64,000 nt of DNA from Prosthecobacter sp. (GCA_017853885.1 JAFMIR010000010.1:1-64000), one strand, 5' to 3'; shown: positions 53,946 to 63,398, counted from the first letter of the stretch. Notes: generated by a model from the letters alone, not told the origin. Translations and numbers: made by a program.

Positions 53946-56579
53946 GTGTTCCGATTCCTCCGTCGCCTGATCCTTCTTTTGATCGCCAGTTTTGTGCTGG
54001 CGGTGGGATTGTATTCGAATTCAGAGTCCTTCAGTCGGCGGTGGCGTGGCTTTGTGACGGGTGAGCTAGCCAAACATGGTGTCTTTCTCGACTTCGAACG
54101 GCTCACCATCAGCCCATTTGGAGGTCTCATTGCCAAGGAGGTGCGGCTTTTCAATGACTTTACCCGAGTCAACGAAATCGCGCGGGTGGACCGGCTTAAT
54201 GTGTCACTGGATCTCGCCCTTCTGATGGAGGGGGAGGTAAGCGTGGAGTCTTTGGAATTGAGCCACGCGGGCATTGCGCTCCCGGTCGATCCCCAGATGC
54301 CCGAGCAGACGGTGATCGAGCTGAAGGATTTCAATGCGAAGGCAGTGCTCAATGGCAACCAACTGGAAATTCGGCAAGCGGAAGGAGTTCTCTCGGGCAT
54401 TCGGCTGGACATCCGAGGCGTGCTCACCTTGCCAAAGCCGGACGATCAACCGGAAAAGTCGCGCCAGAGTGCCTTGAAACGCCTAAGCCTCATGCGTGAC
54501 CATCGCGTGCAGATTCAAAACGGGCTGGATTGGCTGGCGCGCTTTCAGTCTCCAGAGAAGCCGCTGATCAGCCTTGAGGTCAGTGGTGATCTGAATAAAC
54601 CGCAGGAACTCAAGGCAGGCCTTTCCTTTCGCGCTTCGAACTTGCGCTTCGAGGACTACACTTGGACGGAGTGGATCGCCGACGCCGAGTATGACGGTGG
54701 CCTGATTGACCTGAAGCGACTGCATTTGAGTGACCATCTCGGCAGCATTGAAGCCACAGCCACTTGGCGTCTAGGGGCAGAAAGTGCTCGTTTCCGACTG
54801 AGCTCAAGCGCAGATATTCCGGCGCTTGCCCGAACATTTTTCGATGTCGACGGCCTGCGGGAGGCGGTTTTTTATGAGCCACCTCAGCTCGCATTGGAAG
54901 GTTTTTGGCATCCGGGGATAAACAAGGGCAAAGCCAAGCAGGATCAGGTCTTCCCGGCGGAAGTCACCGGCAGGCTAGACTGCAAGCGCTTCGGCAGTCG
55001 CGGGGCGATTTTTGAGGGCTTGAGCGCGAGCATTGGTGTGAATCAGGATGGCTTTTATGTGCGTGATGCCATTTTGAAGCACAAGACCGGTCAGGTTCTG
55101 ATGCAGCTGATGCAGCACCGCACCCAAGGCGTGAAGTATGATGCCATTCTACGCATGGACCCAAACGTGCTGCTGCCGTTTGTCCTACGCGAGAAGACGC
55201 GTGATGTGATCCGGCGCTTCCAGTTTGATGAAAAGTCTCATATCGACGTGCGTGTCTCAGGCGAAGGACCGTCGTTTGTGCTCCAAGATGGAGTGAACTC
55301 CGGACATGGCCTGCTGCGGCGGTTTCGCTACAACGGTGTCTATTTGGATGAAATGGAAGCGGATCTCGCTTTTCAAGGGTTCTTCCAAAATTTCCGCAAC
55401 GTGCGAATCAAGCATCCTGCGGGACCCGCGGTGGCAGAGGACATCTTCCTCAACGATGAGGAGAAATGGGTGAGGGTGACCCATGTGCAGGCTGCCACGG
55501 ACACAGCTGACCTCCTCCGCTGTTTTGCCTCAAAAACCGCCGCACACATCGCCAAGTATCAACTTACCCATGGCACGGAAGTGAAGGTAAATGGAACCAT
55601 CGGCATTCGTGATCCGAAGTTCAACGACTATACGGTGAACTTCCGCAATCCCACTGGCAGAGGAAATTATGAGCTGTTCGGCGAGGATCACACCATCGAT
55701 GCGCCCGATGGTGAGTTGACGATCAAGAACAGCGTTCTCAGCTTTGATGTGAAGGGCCGCTTGAACGATCGCCCTCTTCGAGCAGTGGGACAAACCGATC
55801 TCAAACCTGAGGTAAAGGACTACCGGGTGGACGTTACAGCCGGGCTTTTTCCTTATGAGGTCTTTGGCAAACGTCTTCCTTTTACCGGAGTGACTGCAGC
55901 GGTCTTGGGGCGGGGCAATCAGGTGGATTTTGACATCAAGGCAGCGGTCCTCGGTGGCGGCATCACATTGAAGGGAAAGCTCGATGAATCACGCGAGCCG
56001 AACCCTTATGCCGGCGAGCTCAGGTTGGATGCCTTGAGTTTTCGCCAATTCGCCCAAAACTACTCAAAACAGGACGATACAAGCGAGGGCGATCTCAGCG
56101 GACATCTCCAATTTACCGGTCGAATGAACGATTGGAAGGCATTGAACGGAAGCGGTGTCATCATCATCGTGAACGGAAATCTCATGTCCGTTCCCATTTT
56201 GGGTCCGCTCACGCCCCTGCTCGGAGCGGTGTTGCCCAAGCCCATCGCGGGCTACAACATCGCCAAGGAGGCCTCCTGCAATTTCACGGTTGCCGATGGT
56301 TTTTTGAACACGAAGGATCTTGTTGCCCTCACGACCAGTTTCCGCATCACTTCAAGAGGGAGGGTCGACATTATCCGGGATGAGATCGATTTTGATGCGG
56401 AGGTGCGGGTGCGGGGGCTGCTGGCCATTCCGACTTTTTTGCTGAGTGAGCTGCTCGCCTACAGAGGGACTGGCACCGTTGCAGATACCAAATGGTCTCC
56501 CAAATTGCTTGGTGGTGGCAGCCGTGATGTCGCGCCACCCCGACAACCGCCAAAGCGCCGCTCGCTTTTTGGAGATTGA
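53946..56579 (+). CDS. AsmA/YhdP-like large envelope protein
   Basis: 877 residues starting at a GTG (VFRFLRRLILLLIASF). An N-terminal membrane anchor (about residues 7-26) is followed by a long beta-rich periplasmic region without motifs; it opens with GVFLDFERLTISPFGGLIAKEVRLFND (AsmA-type) and ends with a conserved AsmA_2-like C-terminus (GSGVIIIVNGNLMSVPILGPL near 735, FNTKDLVALTTSFRITSRGRVD near 785). AsmA-like proteins form bridges carrying phospholipid to the outer membrane. Two bases separate its stop from the convergent nagZ stop region. Exact subfamily not certain. Confidence 0.82.
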   Translation: MFRFLRRLILLLIASFVLAVGLYSNSESFSRRWRGFVTGELAKHGVFLDFERLTISPFGGLIAKEVRLFNDFTRVNEIARVDRLNVSLDLALLMEGEVSVESLELSHAGIALPVDPQMPEQTVIELKDFNAKAVLNGNQLEIRQAEGVLSGIRLDIRGVLTLPKPDDQPEKSRQSALKRLSLMRDHRVQIQNGLDWLARFQSPEKPLISLEVSGDLNKPQELKAGLSFRASNLRFEDYTWTEWIADAEYDGGLIDLKRLHLSDHLGSIEATATWRLGAESARFRLSSSADIPALARTFFDVDGLREAVFYEPPQLALEGFWHPGINKGKAKQDQVFPAEVTGRLDCKRFGSRGAIFEGLSASIGVNQDGFYVRDAILKHKTGQVLMQLMQHRTQGVKYDAILRMDPNVLLPFVLREKTRDVIRRFQFDEKSHIDVRVSGEGPSFVLQDGVNSGHGLLRRFRYNGVYLDEMEADLAFQGFFQNFRNVRIKHPAGPAVAEDIFLNDEEKWVRVTHVQAATDTADLLRCFASKTAAHIAKYQLTHGTEVKVNGTIGIRDPKFNDYTVNFRNPTGRGNYELFGEDHTIDAPDGELTIKNSVLSFDVKGRLNDRPLRAVGQTDLKPEVKDYRVDVTAGLFPYEVFGKRLPFTGVTAAVLGRGNQVDFDIKAAVLGGGITLKGKLDESREPNPYAGELRLDALSFRQFAQNYSKQDDTSEGDLSGHLQFTGRMNDWKALNGSGVIIIVNGNLMSVPILGPLTPLLGAVLPKPIAGYNIAKEASCNFTVADGFLNTKDLVALTTSFRITSRGRVDIIRDEIDFDAEVRVRGLLAIPTFLLSELLAYRGTGTVADTKWSPKLLGGGSRDVAPPRQPPKRRSLFGD

Positions 56580-56582
56580 CCG

Positions 56583-57692
56583 TCAGTAAAGCTCCACTGG
56601 TGACCTCTTACCATCTTCAACGCTGAGCACTCTGGCTTTTTCCTCGCCCAAGGTGTCGATGCGCAACTGCCAGATATCCCGGTTGATGGAAGCAAAGCGG
56701 TCGAGGTCGAACGTGTCAGGAGATACAAGACGCTTTTTGGTCTTCTCGATTCGCATAAGTGCATCGTGGATGACCGGTGCCTCAACGCCTTCGAGATGCT
56801 GGCGGGCGAGTTCGACCATTTCGATGCGATGGCAGATCATCACGATATCATTTCCAGCACGCACTGCTTCTTGAATCGCCTGCTCGAAGGTTACCTCATT
56901 TAAAATCGCTCCCATATCGAGGTCGTCAGTCATGGCGAGGCCATCAAAAGCATACTGATGACGCAGCAGCTTTGTGACGATGTTGTAAGAGAGGCTCGCG
57001 GGCCAGCGGCCGCGGTCGGGGTCATAGGCCGTGTAGTTGCTGTGGCAGGTCATGACGCTGTCGAGCTCTGGTAGCAGAGCGGAGTAAGGCAGCAGTTCGC
57101 TTTTCTCCATGTCCTCACGGCTTTTGGTGATGACGGGGAGAAACTCATGCGGATCGCATTGGGCAGGGCCGTAGCCAGGGAAGTGCTTGCCGCAGCTCAA
57201 GATTCCTTCTTTGCGCATCGCGCGGTTGAAGAGCCCGGCATTCGTGATGACTTGCTGCGGATCTTTACCGTAAGTGCGGCCTTTCAAAGAGTTATCTGCA
57301 GCATCGTCGTAGCTGATGTCGAGCACGGGGCAGAGATCGAGATTGAAACCAAACAGCCGAAGAATCTGACCGGTCAGCTTACCATGGCGCTTGATGAGCT
57401 CAGGGTCTCCCTTGTCACGCAAGGATTGAGCATTAGGCGGCTCCTCACCGATTAAACGCAGTCGAGAAACGCGACCGCCTTCTTGGTCAATGGTGATGAA
57501 TGGCTCGATGTCCGACAGATTGCGAAGATCGTCAATGAGTTTGCGGAGCTGCGCCGGACTCTGGATGTTGCGGCCGAACAAGATGAAACCACCAGGCTGA
57601 AGTTTTCTGAGGCGAGCGGCAGTTTCGGGGTCCAGTTCTGTGCCAGGAACGCCCATGAGGAGGAGTTGGCCGAGGAGTTTGGAGGAGGACAT
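56583..57692 (-). CDS. nagZ: Beta-N-acetylhexosaminidase (glycoside hydrolase family 3)
   Basis: 369 residues. GGFILFGRNIQSPAQLRKLI (near residue 34), ITIDQEGGRVSRLR (near 67), DLCPVLDIS (near 119), CGKHFPGYGPAQCDPHEFLP (near 165, the KHFPG(H/Y)G loop with catalytic His region) and AMTDDLDMGAI (near 255, the nucleophile Asp) match the NagZ group. It removes GlcNAc from muropeptide fragments during peptidoglycan recycling. No signal peptide, so cytoplasmic as in NagZ. Convergent with the AsmA-like gene. Confidence 0.93.
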   Translation of the reverse strand: MSSSKLLGQLLLMGVPGTELDPETAARLRKLQPGGFILFGRNIQSPAQLRKLIDDLRNLSDIEPFITIDQEGGRVSRLRLIGEEPPNAQSLRDKGDPELIKRHGKLTGQILRLFGFNLDLCPVLDISYDDAADNSLKGRTYGKDPQQVITNAGLFNRAMRKEGILSCGKHFPGYGPAQCDPHEFLPVITKSREDMEKSELLPYSALLPELDSVMTCHSNYTAYDPDRGRWPASLSYNIVTKLLRHQYAFDGLAMTDDLDMGAILNEVTFEQAIQEAVRAGNDIVMICHRIEMVELARQHLEGVEAPVIHDALMRIEKTKKRLVSPDTFDLDRFASINRDIWQLRIDTLGEEKARVLSVEDGKRSPVELY

Positions 57693-57903
57693 AAAGAGGT
57701 AAATGGAAGCTTAGAGCGAATTTAAGAGTCTATTTGGCTCAATTTGAAAGACTGTTCAAAAGAATAGTTGGTATTAGAAGGCCTGTTTTTCTCCCTGAAA
57801 TGGTGTCAAGGCTCGTTTTGCTAAAAGTTTGAGGAGAAAAAGTGTTTTCAACCTATCAAATATGAGACTCAAGGCTTCTTTTTGGAAAAGAAGGCCGTGA
57901 TGG

Positions 57904-57932
57904 TTGACGGCGATGGCAAAAGTTTTTAATCT
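57904..57932 (+). promoter_or_regulatory. Sigma-70-type promoter of the candidate small RNA
   Basis: TTGACG (57904-57909), spacer of exactly 17 bases, TAATCT (57927-57932). Predicted start near 57939. Confidence 0.6.
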
Positions 57933-57938
57933 AGTCCT

Positions 57939-58073
57939 GTTCATGAGGGTAACTTCAGGACCACAGATGCAGCTCTCCTCAGCTCCGCATTTCGTGCCAA
58001 CGGTCCTCAATAGTTGTTGGTTGCTGGATCGCCATGGAACCCTCCGGTGAAAACACCGGAGGGTTCTTTGTTT
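57939..58073 (+). ncRNA. Candidate small RNA of about 135 bases, unknown family
   Basis: Delimited by the promoter upstream and a terminator with a perfect 13-base stem (58037-58049 / 58054-58066), AAAA loop and TTTGTTT tail. Inside, AGGACC (57957-57962) can pair with GGTCCT (58002-58007). A 35-codon frame (57943-58050, ATG to TGA) runs through it and stops in the terminator loop, so a small protein is the alternative. No known RNA family was recognised. Confidence 0.5.
58037..58073 (+). terminator. Strong rho-independent terminator of the candidate small RNA
   Basis: GAACCCTCCGGTG-AAAA-CACCGGAGGGTTC, followed by TTTGTTT. Only the plus strand has a T-run after the stem, and no plus-strand protein gene precedes it. 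Confidence 0.85.
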
Positions 58074-58159
58074 AAGCAGTCCAAGCCCATGAAGTCCAAA
58101 CCCAAGCTCGTTGTGCATGACTCTGTGAACAGATTGTGAGTGGGTTGTTTAAGACTCGT

Positions 58160-59674
58160 TCAACTCTCGCCAAGTTGCTTGGCCCACTCGATGGCACGCA
58201 GCATGCCAGTGGCTTTGTTAATCGTCTCGCGGTATTCATACGCAGGGTCGGAATCAGCGACTACGCCAGCGCCTGCTTGAACGTAGGCTTTGCCATCCTT
58301 TACCACGCAGGTTCGCAGTGCGATGCACGAGTCGAGATTGCCATCAAATCCGAAATAGCCGACCGCACCAGCATAGGCACAGCGTTTGCTCTTTTCGCAC
58401 TCGTTGATGATTTCCATCGCGCGGACCTTTGGTGAGCCGCTCACGGTTCCAGCGGGGAAGGTGGCCCGCATCACATCGTAGGCAGATTTGTCCGAGCGTA
58501 GGCGGCCATCTACGTTTGAAACGATATGCATGACGTGCGAGTAGCGCTCAATGACCATCAGGTCACTGACGTGAACGCTGCCATATTCCGCCACGCGGCC
58601 AACATCATTGCGTGCAAGATCGACCAGCATGATGTGCTCGGCTCGCTCCTTCGGGTCGTGCAACAGATCCTGGGCTAGCGCATCGTCCTCGCCTTGCGTT
58701 TTGCCCCTCCATCTTGTGCCGGCGATGGGGCGGATGTCGATACGGCCATCCATGCACTTTACATGGACCTCCGGCGAGCTGCCGACGAGTGCGAAACCCT
58801 GCGGGAAGTCCAGACAGAACATATAGGGGCTGGGATTCACATGCCGCAGCGCACGAAAGAGGTCGATCGTGCTACCGCTGTAAGCCGTTTCGAAGCGCTG
58901 TGAGGGCACGCCTTGGAAAATGTCCCCTGCGGCAATGTATTCCTTCATCTTGCGCACCATGTCTTCGTATTCCTCGCGGGTGGTGTTGCCGCTCGGCGCG
59001 GGCAGTTGTTCATGGCTTAGCGGTGCAAAGGCCTGTAATGGTTTTGAGGCGAGCGGACGTTCCAGTTTGTTCATCATGTCCCCAATCTGCGTCTTGGCCC
59101 ACTCGTAAGCCTTTTTGAGGTCCGTGTGCTCATCGGTATGAACGTTCGCGATAATCGAGAGGCGTCGTGTGCGGTGATCAAAGACCAGCACCGTGTCAGT
59201 AATCATGAAAACCATGTCCGGCAGGCCGAGTTCGTCCTTCGGCGGCGGCGGCAGTGTTGGCTCAAAAAAGCGCACCATGTCGTAAGCCAAGTAACCGACT
59301 GCGCCTCCGTGAAAAACCGGCAGGGCCGGCGAATCATGAGGACGGAAGGGTTTCATCAGAACTTCGAGTTCTGACAACGGATCGACTTGGGTTGTGAAAT
59401 GGCGCTTTTGGCCTCTTTCTTCTATTTCGATATCCTTACCTCGTGCCGTAAAAATGATGCGAGGAGAGCTGCCGAGCAGAGAGTAGCGTCCCGAATGCTG
59501 TGTGAGCTCGGCAGACTCTAGCAGGAAGGCGCAGCGGCCGTCGTGTATTTTTTGGAAGGCTGAGAGCGGCGTCTCATAATCGGCGGTGAGTTCCGCCACG
59601 ACAGGCACGAGACTTCCCTTTTCCGCGAGTGACTGGAAGGTGGAAAAATCGGGCTGAAGGTGAAGCTGGGGCAT
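58160..59674 (-). CDS. trpE: Anthranilate synthase component I
   Basis: 504 residues from the ATG at MPQLHLQPDFSTFQS. CAFLLESAE (near residue 45) has the Ser of the tryptophan feedback site; GAVGYLAYDMVRFFE near 125; then the chorismate-binding core: EEYEDMVRKMKEYIAAGDIFQ, RPIAGTRWRGKTQGEDDALA-like region, HIMLVDLARNDVGRVAEYGS, FPAGTVSGSPKVRAMEII and YVQAGAGVVADSDP. It makes anthranilate from chorismate with a glutamine amidotransferase subunit (trpG) that is not in this window. Last gene of a reverse-strand run. Confidence 0.95.
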   Translation of the reverse strand: MPQLHLQPDFSTFQSLAEKGSLVPVVAELTADYETPLSAFQKIHDGRCAFLLESAELTQHSGRYSLLGSSPRIIFTARGKDIEIEERGQKRHFTTQVDPLSELEVLMKPFRPHDSPALPVFHGGAVGYLAYDMVRFFEPTLPPPPKDELGLPDMVFMITDTVLVFDHRTRRLSIIANVHTDEHTDLKKAYEWAKTQIGDMMNKLERPLASKPLQAFAPLSHEQLPAPSGNTTREEYEDMVRKMKEYIAAGDIFQGVPSQRFETAYSGSTIDLFRALRHVNPSPYMFCLDFPQGFALVGSSPEVHVKCMDGRIDIRPIAGTRWRGKTQGEDDALAQDLLHDPKERAEHIMLVDLARNDVGRVAEYGSVHVSDLMVIERYSHVMHIVSNVDGRLRSDKSAYDVMRATFPAGTVSGSPKVRAMEIINECEKSKRCAYAGAVGYFGFDGNLDSCIALRTCVVKDGKAYVQAGAGVVADSDPAYEYRETINKATGMLRAIEWAKQLGES

Positions 59675-59730
59675 GAACGGGCGGATTCTGGATGCGAAAG
59701 ACGGCGCTGGCAATGCCGGAAGCCGTGGAC

Positions 59731-60762
59731 TCAGACCATGTGCTTGCCGAGCATGTAGTCGAGATTCCGCTCGACGATTTCTCCCATGCTCTGGCAGGAG
59801 TCAAAAAGGTGTGTTTGGTGGTAGTCACTGAGTTCGGCACGGAGTTGCACCACCTTTTCGAAGGGTTCCACGGCATTCTTTTTCATGCAACGCAACAGAG
59901 CGGAAAGTCGCTGGTGCTCGGATAGGTAGCGGCGAGAGATCAGGCTGCGTTCCTCTTCCTGGTACTGTTTCATGGTGGGAAAGTTCAAGCAGGTGGAGCA
60001 GAGCTGCACGATGGGATTGTTCTCCTTGAAAAACTGGGGCAGATACAGGCTCTTTCTACCCTCGTAGCTCTGCTGGTCGAAGTCGATCGCACGAACACGA
60101 TACTGAACTTCCTCAAAGTCCGGCGTCATGTCGATCACATAGTTGTAGCTGCGCATGTCGCCCAGCAGGCGAATGAAGCATCGCTCGCTGAATTTCACGA
60201 ATTCCTTAGCGATGCGAACGCGGTTCAAATCCGGGCGGTGCAGGTAGTCGCGCATGAAAACATCCCCTGGGAGACCTGCGATATGCTCCTCCACCAGCGT
60301 GCCGCCGCGGTGCATCAGGTAATTGATTCGGTTTGGCGAAAGCAAATGCTCCAATTCCAAGCCATACACGCGGGACGCGTCAGCCGTCTTGACGTAAAAA
60401 TGGTCGTAGTTGTCATTGTATTGGTTCACCACACGGACGCGAAAGGGCCGTGAGTTGCCGAATTCACAGTAGTCCACCCGTTCCACAAACAAATGAGGCA
60501 CCGCGTGGTAATCACCAGTGCGCAGGAGCGAGTAGATGCTGGTGAGCTTTGGATAGATTTCCTGCTGCACCTCGCGTGGGTAGAGCACACTGCTCCAGTA
60601 TGTTGCGTTGCCTTCCTTGTCGTAAAGCGGATAACTCTCAGAGAAGTTACGCAGGTCGTTGTAGGTTGTCGGCAGCGCGTCACAGCGACCAAACTGGTCG
60701 AGGTACTCGATCAACTCGTCGGTGACAGGGATGAAGTTCTTCCGGCGGGTGATTTCGGTCAT
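59731..60762 (-). CDS. Unknown protein with protein-kinase-like catalytic motifs
   Basis: 343 residues, soluble, no family recognised. Motif order resembles an aminoglycoside-phosphotransferase/kinase fold: HFYVKTADASR (Lys near 125), LELEHLLSP (Glu near 137-139), TLVEEHIAGLPGD (hinge-like, near 155), LLGDMRSYNYVID (catalytic-loop-like D...N, residues 199-211) and RAIDFDQQ (metal-binding IDFD, residues 226-229). The usual HGD/HxD His is replaced by Leu. The first 100 residues and the last 90 are helical with charged patches. It lies between the zinc-ribbon gene (47 bases upstream) and trpE (56 bases downstream) on the same strand. Confidence 0.75.
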   Translation of the reverse strand: MTEITRRKNFIPVTDELIEYLDQFGRCDALPTTYNDLRNFSESYPLYDKEGNATYWSSVLYPREVQQEIYPKLTSIYSLLRTGDYHAVPHLFVERVDYCEFGNSRPFRVRVVNQYNDNYDHFYVKTADASRVYGLELEHLLSPNRINYLMHRGGTLVEEHIAGLPGDVFMRDYLHRPDLNRVRIAKEFVKFSERCFIRLLGDMRSYNYVIDMTPDFEEVQYRVRAIDFDQQSYEGRKSLYLPQFFKENNPIVQLCSTCLNFPTMKQYQEEERSLISRRYLSEHQRLSALLRCMKKNAVEPFEKVVQLRAELSDYHQTHLFDSCQSMGEIVERNLDYMLGKHMV

Positions 60763-60809
60763 GAGCGATGATGTCGCAGCAGGTCCAGTGCCCTTTGGCG
60801 ACCTTTTTG

Positions 60810-61511
60810 CTATTCGATGAGGTAGAGAATGCGTCCACAGGAGTCGCAGTGCGTAAGACCTGTCGCCTGCTTCAGCGATTGAATGGTGCTACTCACCACT
60901 TTCACATGACAGCCGTTGCAGGTGCCATTTTCCACAGCCGCCACCGCATCTGCCTTCTTGTTGAAAATGCGTGCGTAGAGCTCCAGCGTATCAGGGTCGA
61001 CCGGTTCTGCCAGTTTTTGGCGCTCGGCCTGCAAATCGTTTACGCGGGCCTGAATGCCCGCCGCACGTTCGTCGAGCGCTTTCAGCTCCGTATCCACGCG
61101 GGCCTGCGTTTCCGCCAGCTTGGCTTGGGCTTGTTTTAGCGTTGCCTTGGAAGCTTCGAGTGCCTCCATCTGCTCGAGCTCGTTGTCCTCAAGTGTTCTC
61201 ACATCATTCTGATAACGCTGGATCTCATGTCCGAGTGCTGCGAATTCGTCATTCTTCCGCGTCTCAAATTGCTGGTCTTGAAGGCGCTTGATCGTGCCGT
61301 TCCGTGTCTGAATATCCAACTCGATGCCTTTGATTTTCACCTCGATCTCCTTCATCGTCTGAGTGGCTTTTTCGACCAATGCCTGGTCGCCTGCAAGTTG
61401 CGTTTTGGCTCGCGTTTGCTGCAGCGGGATGTCTTTGAGTTCTTTTTGGAACTTCAGGATGCGTTGATCGCGTTCCTGGACCTGGAGGAGTTGGGTGAGC
61501 ACTTCAAGCAT
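60810..61511 (-). CDS. Coiled-coil protein with C-terminal C4 zinc ribbon (CdsZ-like)
   Basis: 233 residues. Residues about 5-165 are a long coiled-coil hairpin (LLQVQERDQRILKFQKEL onwards). The C-terminus has two Cys pairs: GTCNGCHVKVVSS and LTHCDSCGRILYLIE, forming a zinc ribbon. Proteins of this group are widespread in bacteria and may help other machinery; in Chlamydia the relative CdsZ acts in type III secretion. Probably co-transcribed with its downstream neighbour. Confidence 0.9.
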   Translation of the reverse strand: MLEVLTQLLQVQERDQRILKFQKELKDIPLQQTRAKTQLAGDQALVEKATQTMKEIEVKIKGIELDIQTRNGTIKRLQDQQFETRKNDEFAALGHEIQRYQNDVRTLEDNELEQMEALEASKATLKQAQAKLAETQARVDTELKALDERAAGIQARVNDLQAERQKLAEPVDPDTLELYARIFNKKADAVAAVENGTCNGCHVKVVSSTIQSLKQATGLTHCDSCGRILYLIE

Positions 61512-61557
61512 GTGAGGTCATCTTGGCGGGGTAGGGCAGAACTTCCAAGCTCAAAGT

Positions 61558-63294
61558 TCAGGCTGTGTGCCTGCGTTTGGCTTTTAGCGCTTTCTCCACC
61601 TCACCAAGTGGCAGCGTATTGATCACATCTTCTCGCCGCAGCCAACCTTTGCGGGCGGCACGGATGCCGAAGATCACGTCCTTCAGCCCCTGTGTGCTGT
61701 GTGCGTCTGGATTGATGCTGCATTTCACGCCCTTCTCCCGGGCCAGCTTCCACCAGCGCCAGTCCATGTCGAGCCGCCAGCCACTGGCATTCAGCTCGAT
61801 GATGGTGCCTGTGGCGGCTGCGGCATCGAGAATAGCCGACACATTGACGGCATAGGAAGGACGTTGAAGCAGCAAACGGCCCGTGAGATGCCCGATCATC
61901 GTGATGTAAGGATTTTCGATCGCTTTGATGATACGCTTTGTCATCTCGGCCTCCGGCAGGTTGAAGACGTTGTGCACGCTCGCGACCGCATAATCGAGCT
62001 GTGCGAGAATTTCGTCCGGAAAGTCCAGCGAGCCATCTTTGAGGATGTCCACCTCACTGCCGGTGAAGATGCGAAAGCCTTCAAACTCCGCGTTCAGCTC
62101 ACGTATCTCCGCAATCTGGGCCTGTAGACGTTTTTCATCGAGTCCGTTTGCCTGGAACGAGGCCTTGCTGTGATCGGCGATGCCAAAATACTGCATACCG
62201 AGGTCATGCGCGGCCTCCGCCATCTCGCGCAGCGTGGCACGGCCGTCGCTGTAGGTGCTGTGATTATGAAAAACGCCGCGTAGGTTCTCTAATTCGATCA
62301 GTCGTGGCAGTTTACCGTGCTCCGCGGCTTCGATTTCGCCGGTGTTCTCGCGTAGTTCGGGCTCAATGTAGTCCAGACCGAGCGTGCGATAGATGTCACG
62401 CTCGTCCTCGATCTCCGGCACACTCACGCCATCCTTCGTTGATGTGAAGCCGTATTCATTGAGCGAGAGGCCGTAATCGAGCGCCCGTCCGCGGATGGCC
62501 ACATTGTGCTCCTTGCTGCCGGTGAAGTAAGCCAACGCAAAGGGAAACTCCGCGCTCGAAACCGCCCGCAAGTCGCATTGCAGTCCTTCCTTTACATGAA
62601 CGCTAGCTTTCGTCGGGCCTTTGGCGATCACGTCGATGACTTGAGGAAGCTGAACAAAAGTCTCGATGACCTTATCCGGCTGTTTGGTGGCTACGAGGAA
62701 GTCCAAATCATGCACCGTTTCCTTTCCGCGGCGGAAACTGCCGCAAATCTCTACCCGTGAGGCATTCTGGTGCTCGCGTAGGGCTTCGAGAATCGCCTGC
62801 ACGATGGGATAGACCTGGTCGAGGCGGAACTCCGAGGCGTGTTGCTCGTGGAAGGCGATGTTTTCGAGGATCTTCTTCACCGTTTTGTCGCCAAAGCCAG
62901 AAATCGCCGCCGCTGTGCCGTCCTCACATACGCGCTTGAGATCGGCGAGGCTGCTCACGCCGAGCTGCGAGTGCAAAGCGGTCACTTTCTTCGGCCCGAG
63001 GCCTTGGATGTCGAAGAGCTCGAACAGCGTGTCCGGGAATTCTGCCTTCAGCTTCTCATAAAACTCGAGTCGGCCTGTCGTCGCCATCTCGTGCAGCTTG
63101 TCCCGCAGCGCCTCGCCGAGGCCTTTGATGCCTGCGAGCTGATTTTCCGCCGCCAGTTTCATGATGTCGCCGCTGAAGCTCTCCACAATTTCCGCTCCGG
63201 TGCGGTAGGCACGCGTCTTGAAGGGATTTTCATTCTTCAATTCGAGCAGCGTGGCAATGCGTTCAAAGATAGCGGAGGCGTCTTGGCGGGTCAT
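61558..63294 (-). CDS. polX: DNA polymerase/3'-5' exonuclease PolX
   Basis: 578 residues from the ATG at MTRQDASAIFERIATL; a TTG five codons upstream is an alternative. Domain order: N-terminal 8-kDa HhH region (NPFKTRAYRTGAEIVESFS; GLGPKKVTALHSQLGV), nucleotidyltransferase with EICGSFRRGKETVHDLDFLVAT (GS and paired Asp, near residue 182), and a C-terminal PHP exonuclease domain (FHNHSTYSDGRATLREM near 343, FGIADHSKAS, FTGSEVDILKDG, AVASVHN). PolX works in base-excision and mismatch repair. First gene of the polX-zinc-ribbon-kinase-like-trpE run. Confidence 0.95.
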   Translation of the reverse strand: MTRQDASAIFERIATLLELKNENPFKTRAYRTGAEIVESFSGDIMKLAAENQLAGIKGLGEALRDKLHEMATTGRLEFYEKLKAEFPDTLFELFDIQGLGPKKVTALHSQLGVSSLADLKRVCEDGTAAAISGFGDKTVKKILENIAFHEQHASEFRLDQVYPIVQAILEALREHQNASRVEICGSFRRGKETVHDLDFLVATKQPDKVIETFVQLPQVIDVIAKGPTKASVHVKEGLQCDLRAVSSAEFPFALAYFTGSKEHNVAIRGRALDYGLSLNEYGFTSTKDGVSVPEIEDERDIYRTLGLDYIEPELRENTGEIEAAEHGKLPRLIELENLRGVFHNHSTYSDGRATLREMAEAAHDLGMQYFGIADHSKASFQANGLDEKRLQAQIAEIRELNAEFEGFRIFTGSEVDILKDGSLDFPDEILAQLDYAVASVHNVFNLPEAEMTKRIIKAIENPYITMIGHLTGRLLLQRPSYAVNVSAILDAAAATGTIIELNASGWRLDMDWRWWKLAREKGVKCSINPDAHSTQGLKDVIFGIRAARKGWLRREDVINTLPLGEVEKALKAKRRHTA

Positions 63295-63398
63295 TAGATA
63301 GTTAGTCAAGGCTCCGCTGTCAGGATGGTCAAGGAAGGATCAAGGTTTGACGCGCAAAGTGGTGTCCAGAGAACGTTAATGCAGACTGTTTTTTCACC

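Larger units (their letters stand above)
57693..58159. other. Intergenic region containing the candidate small RNA
   Basis: 467 bases between two reverse-strand genes. Bases 57700-57900 are AT-rich with no supported gene. From 57904 a standard promoter, a roughly 135-base transcript and a strong terminator follow on the plus strand. Both neighbours are on the other strand. Confidence 0.55.

Noticed and set aside
57774..58118. 114-codon minus frame opposite the candidate small RNA
   Set aside because: It crosses the promoter and terminator of the plus-strand unit and has no protein-like features.
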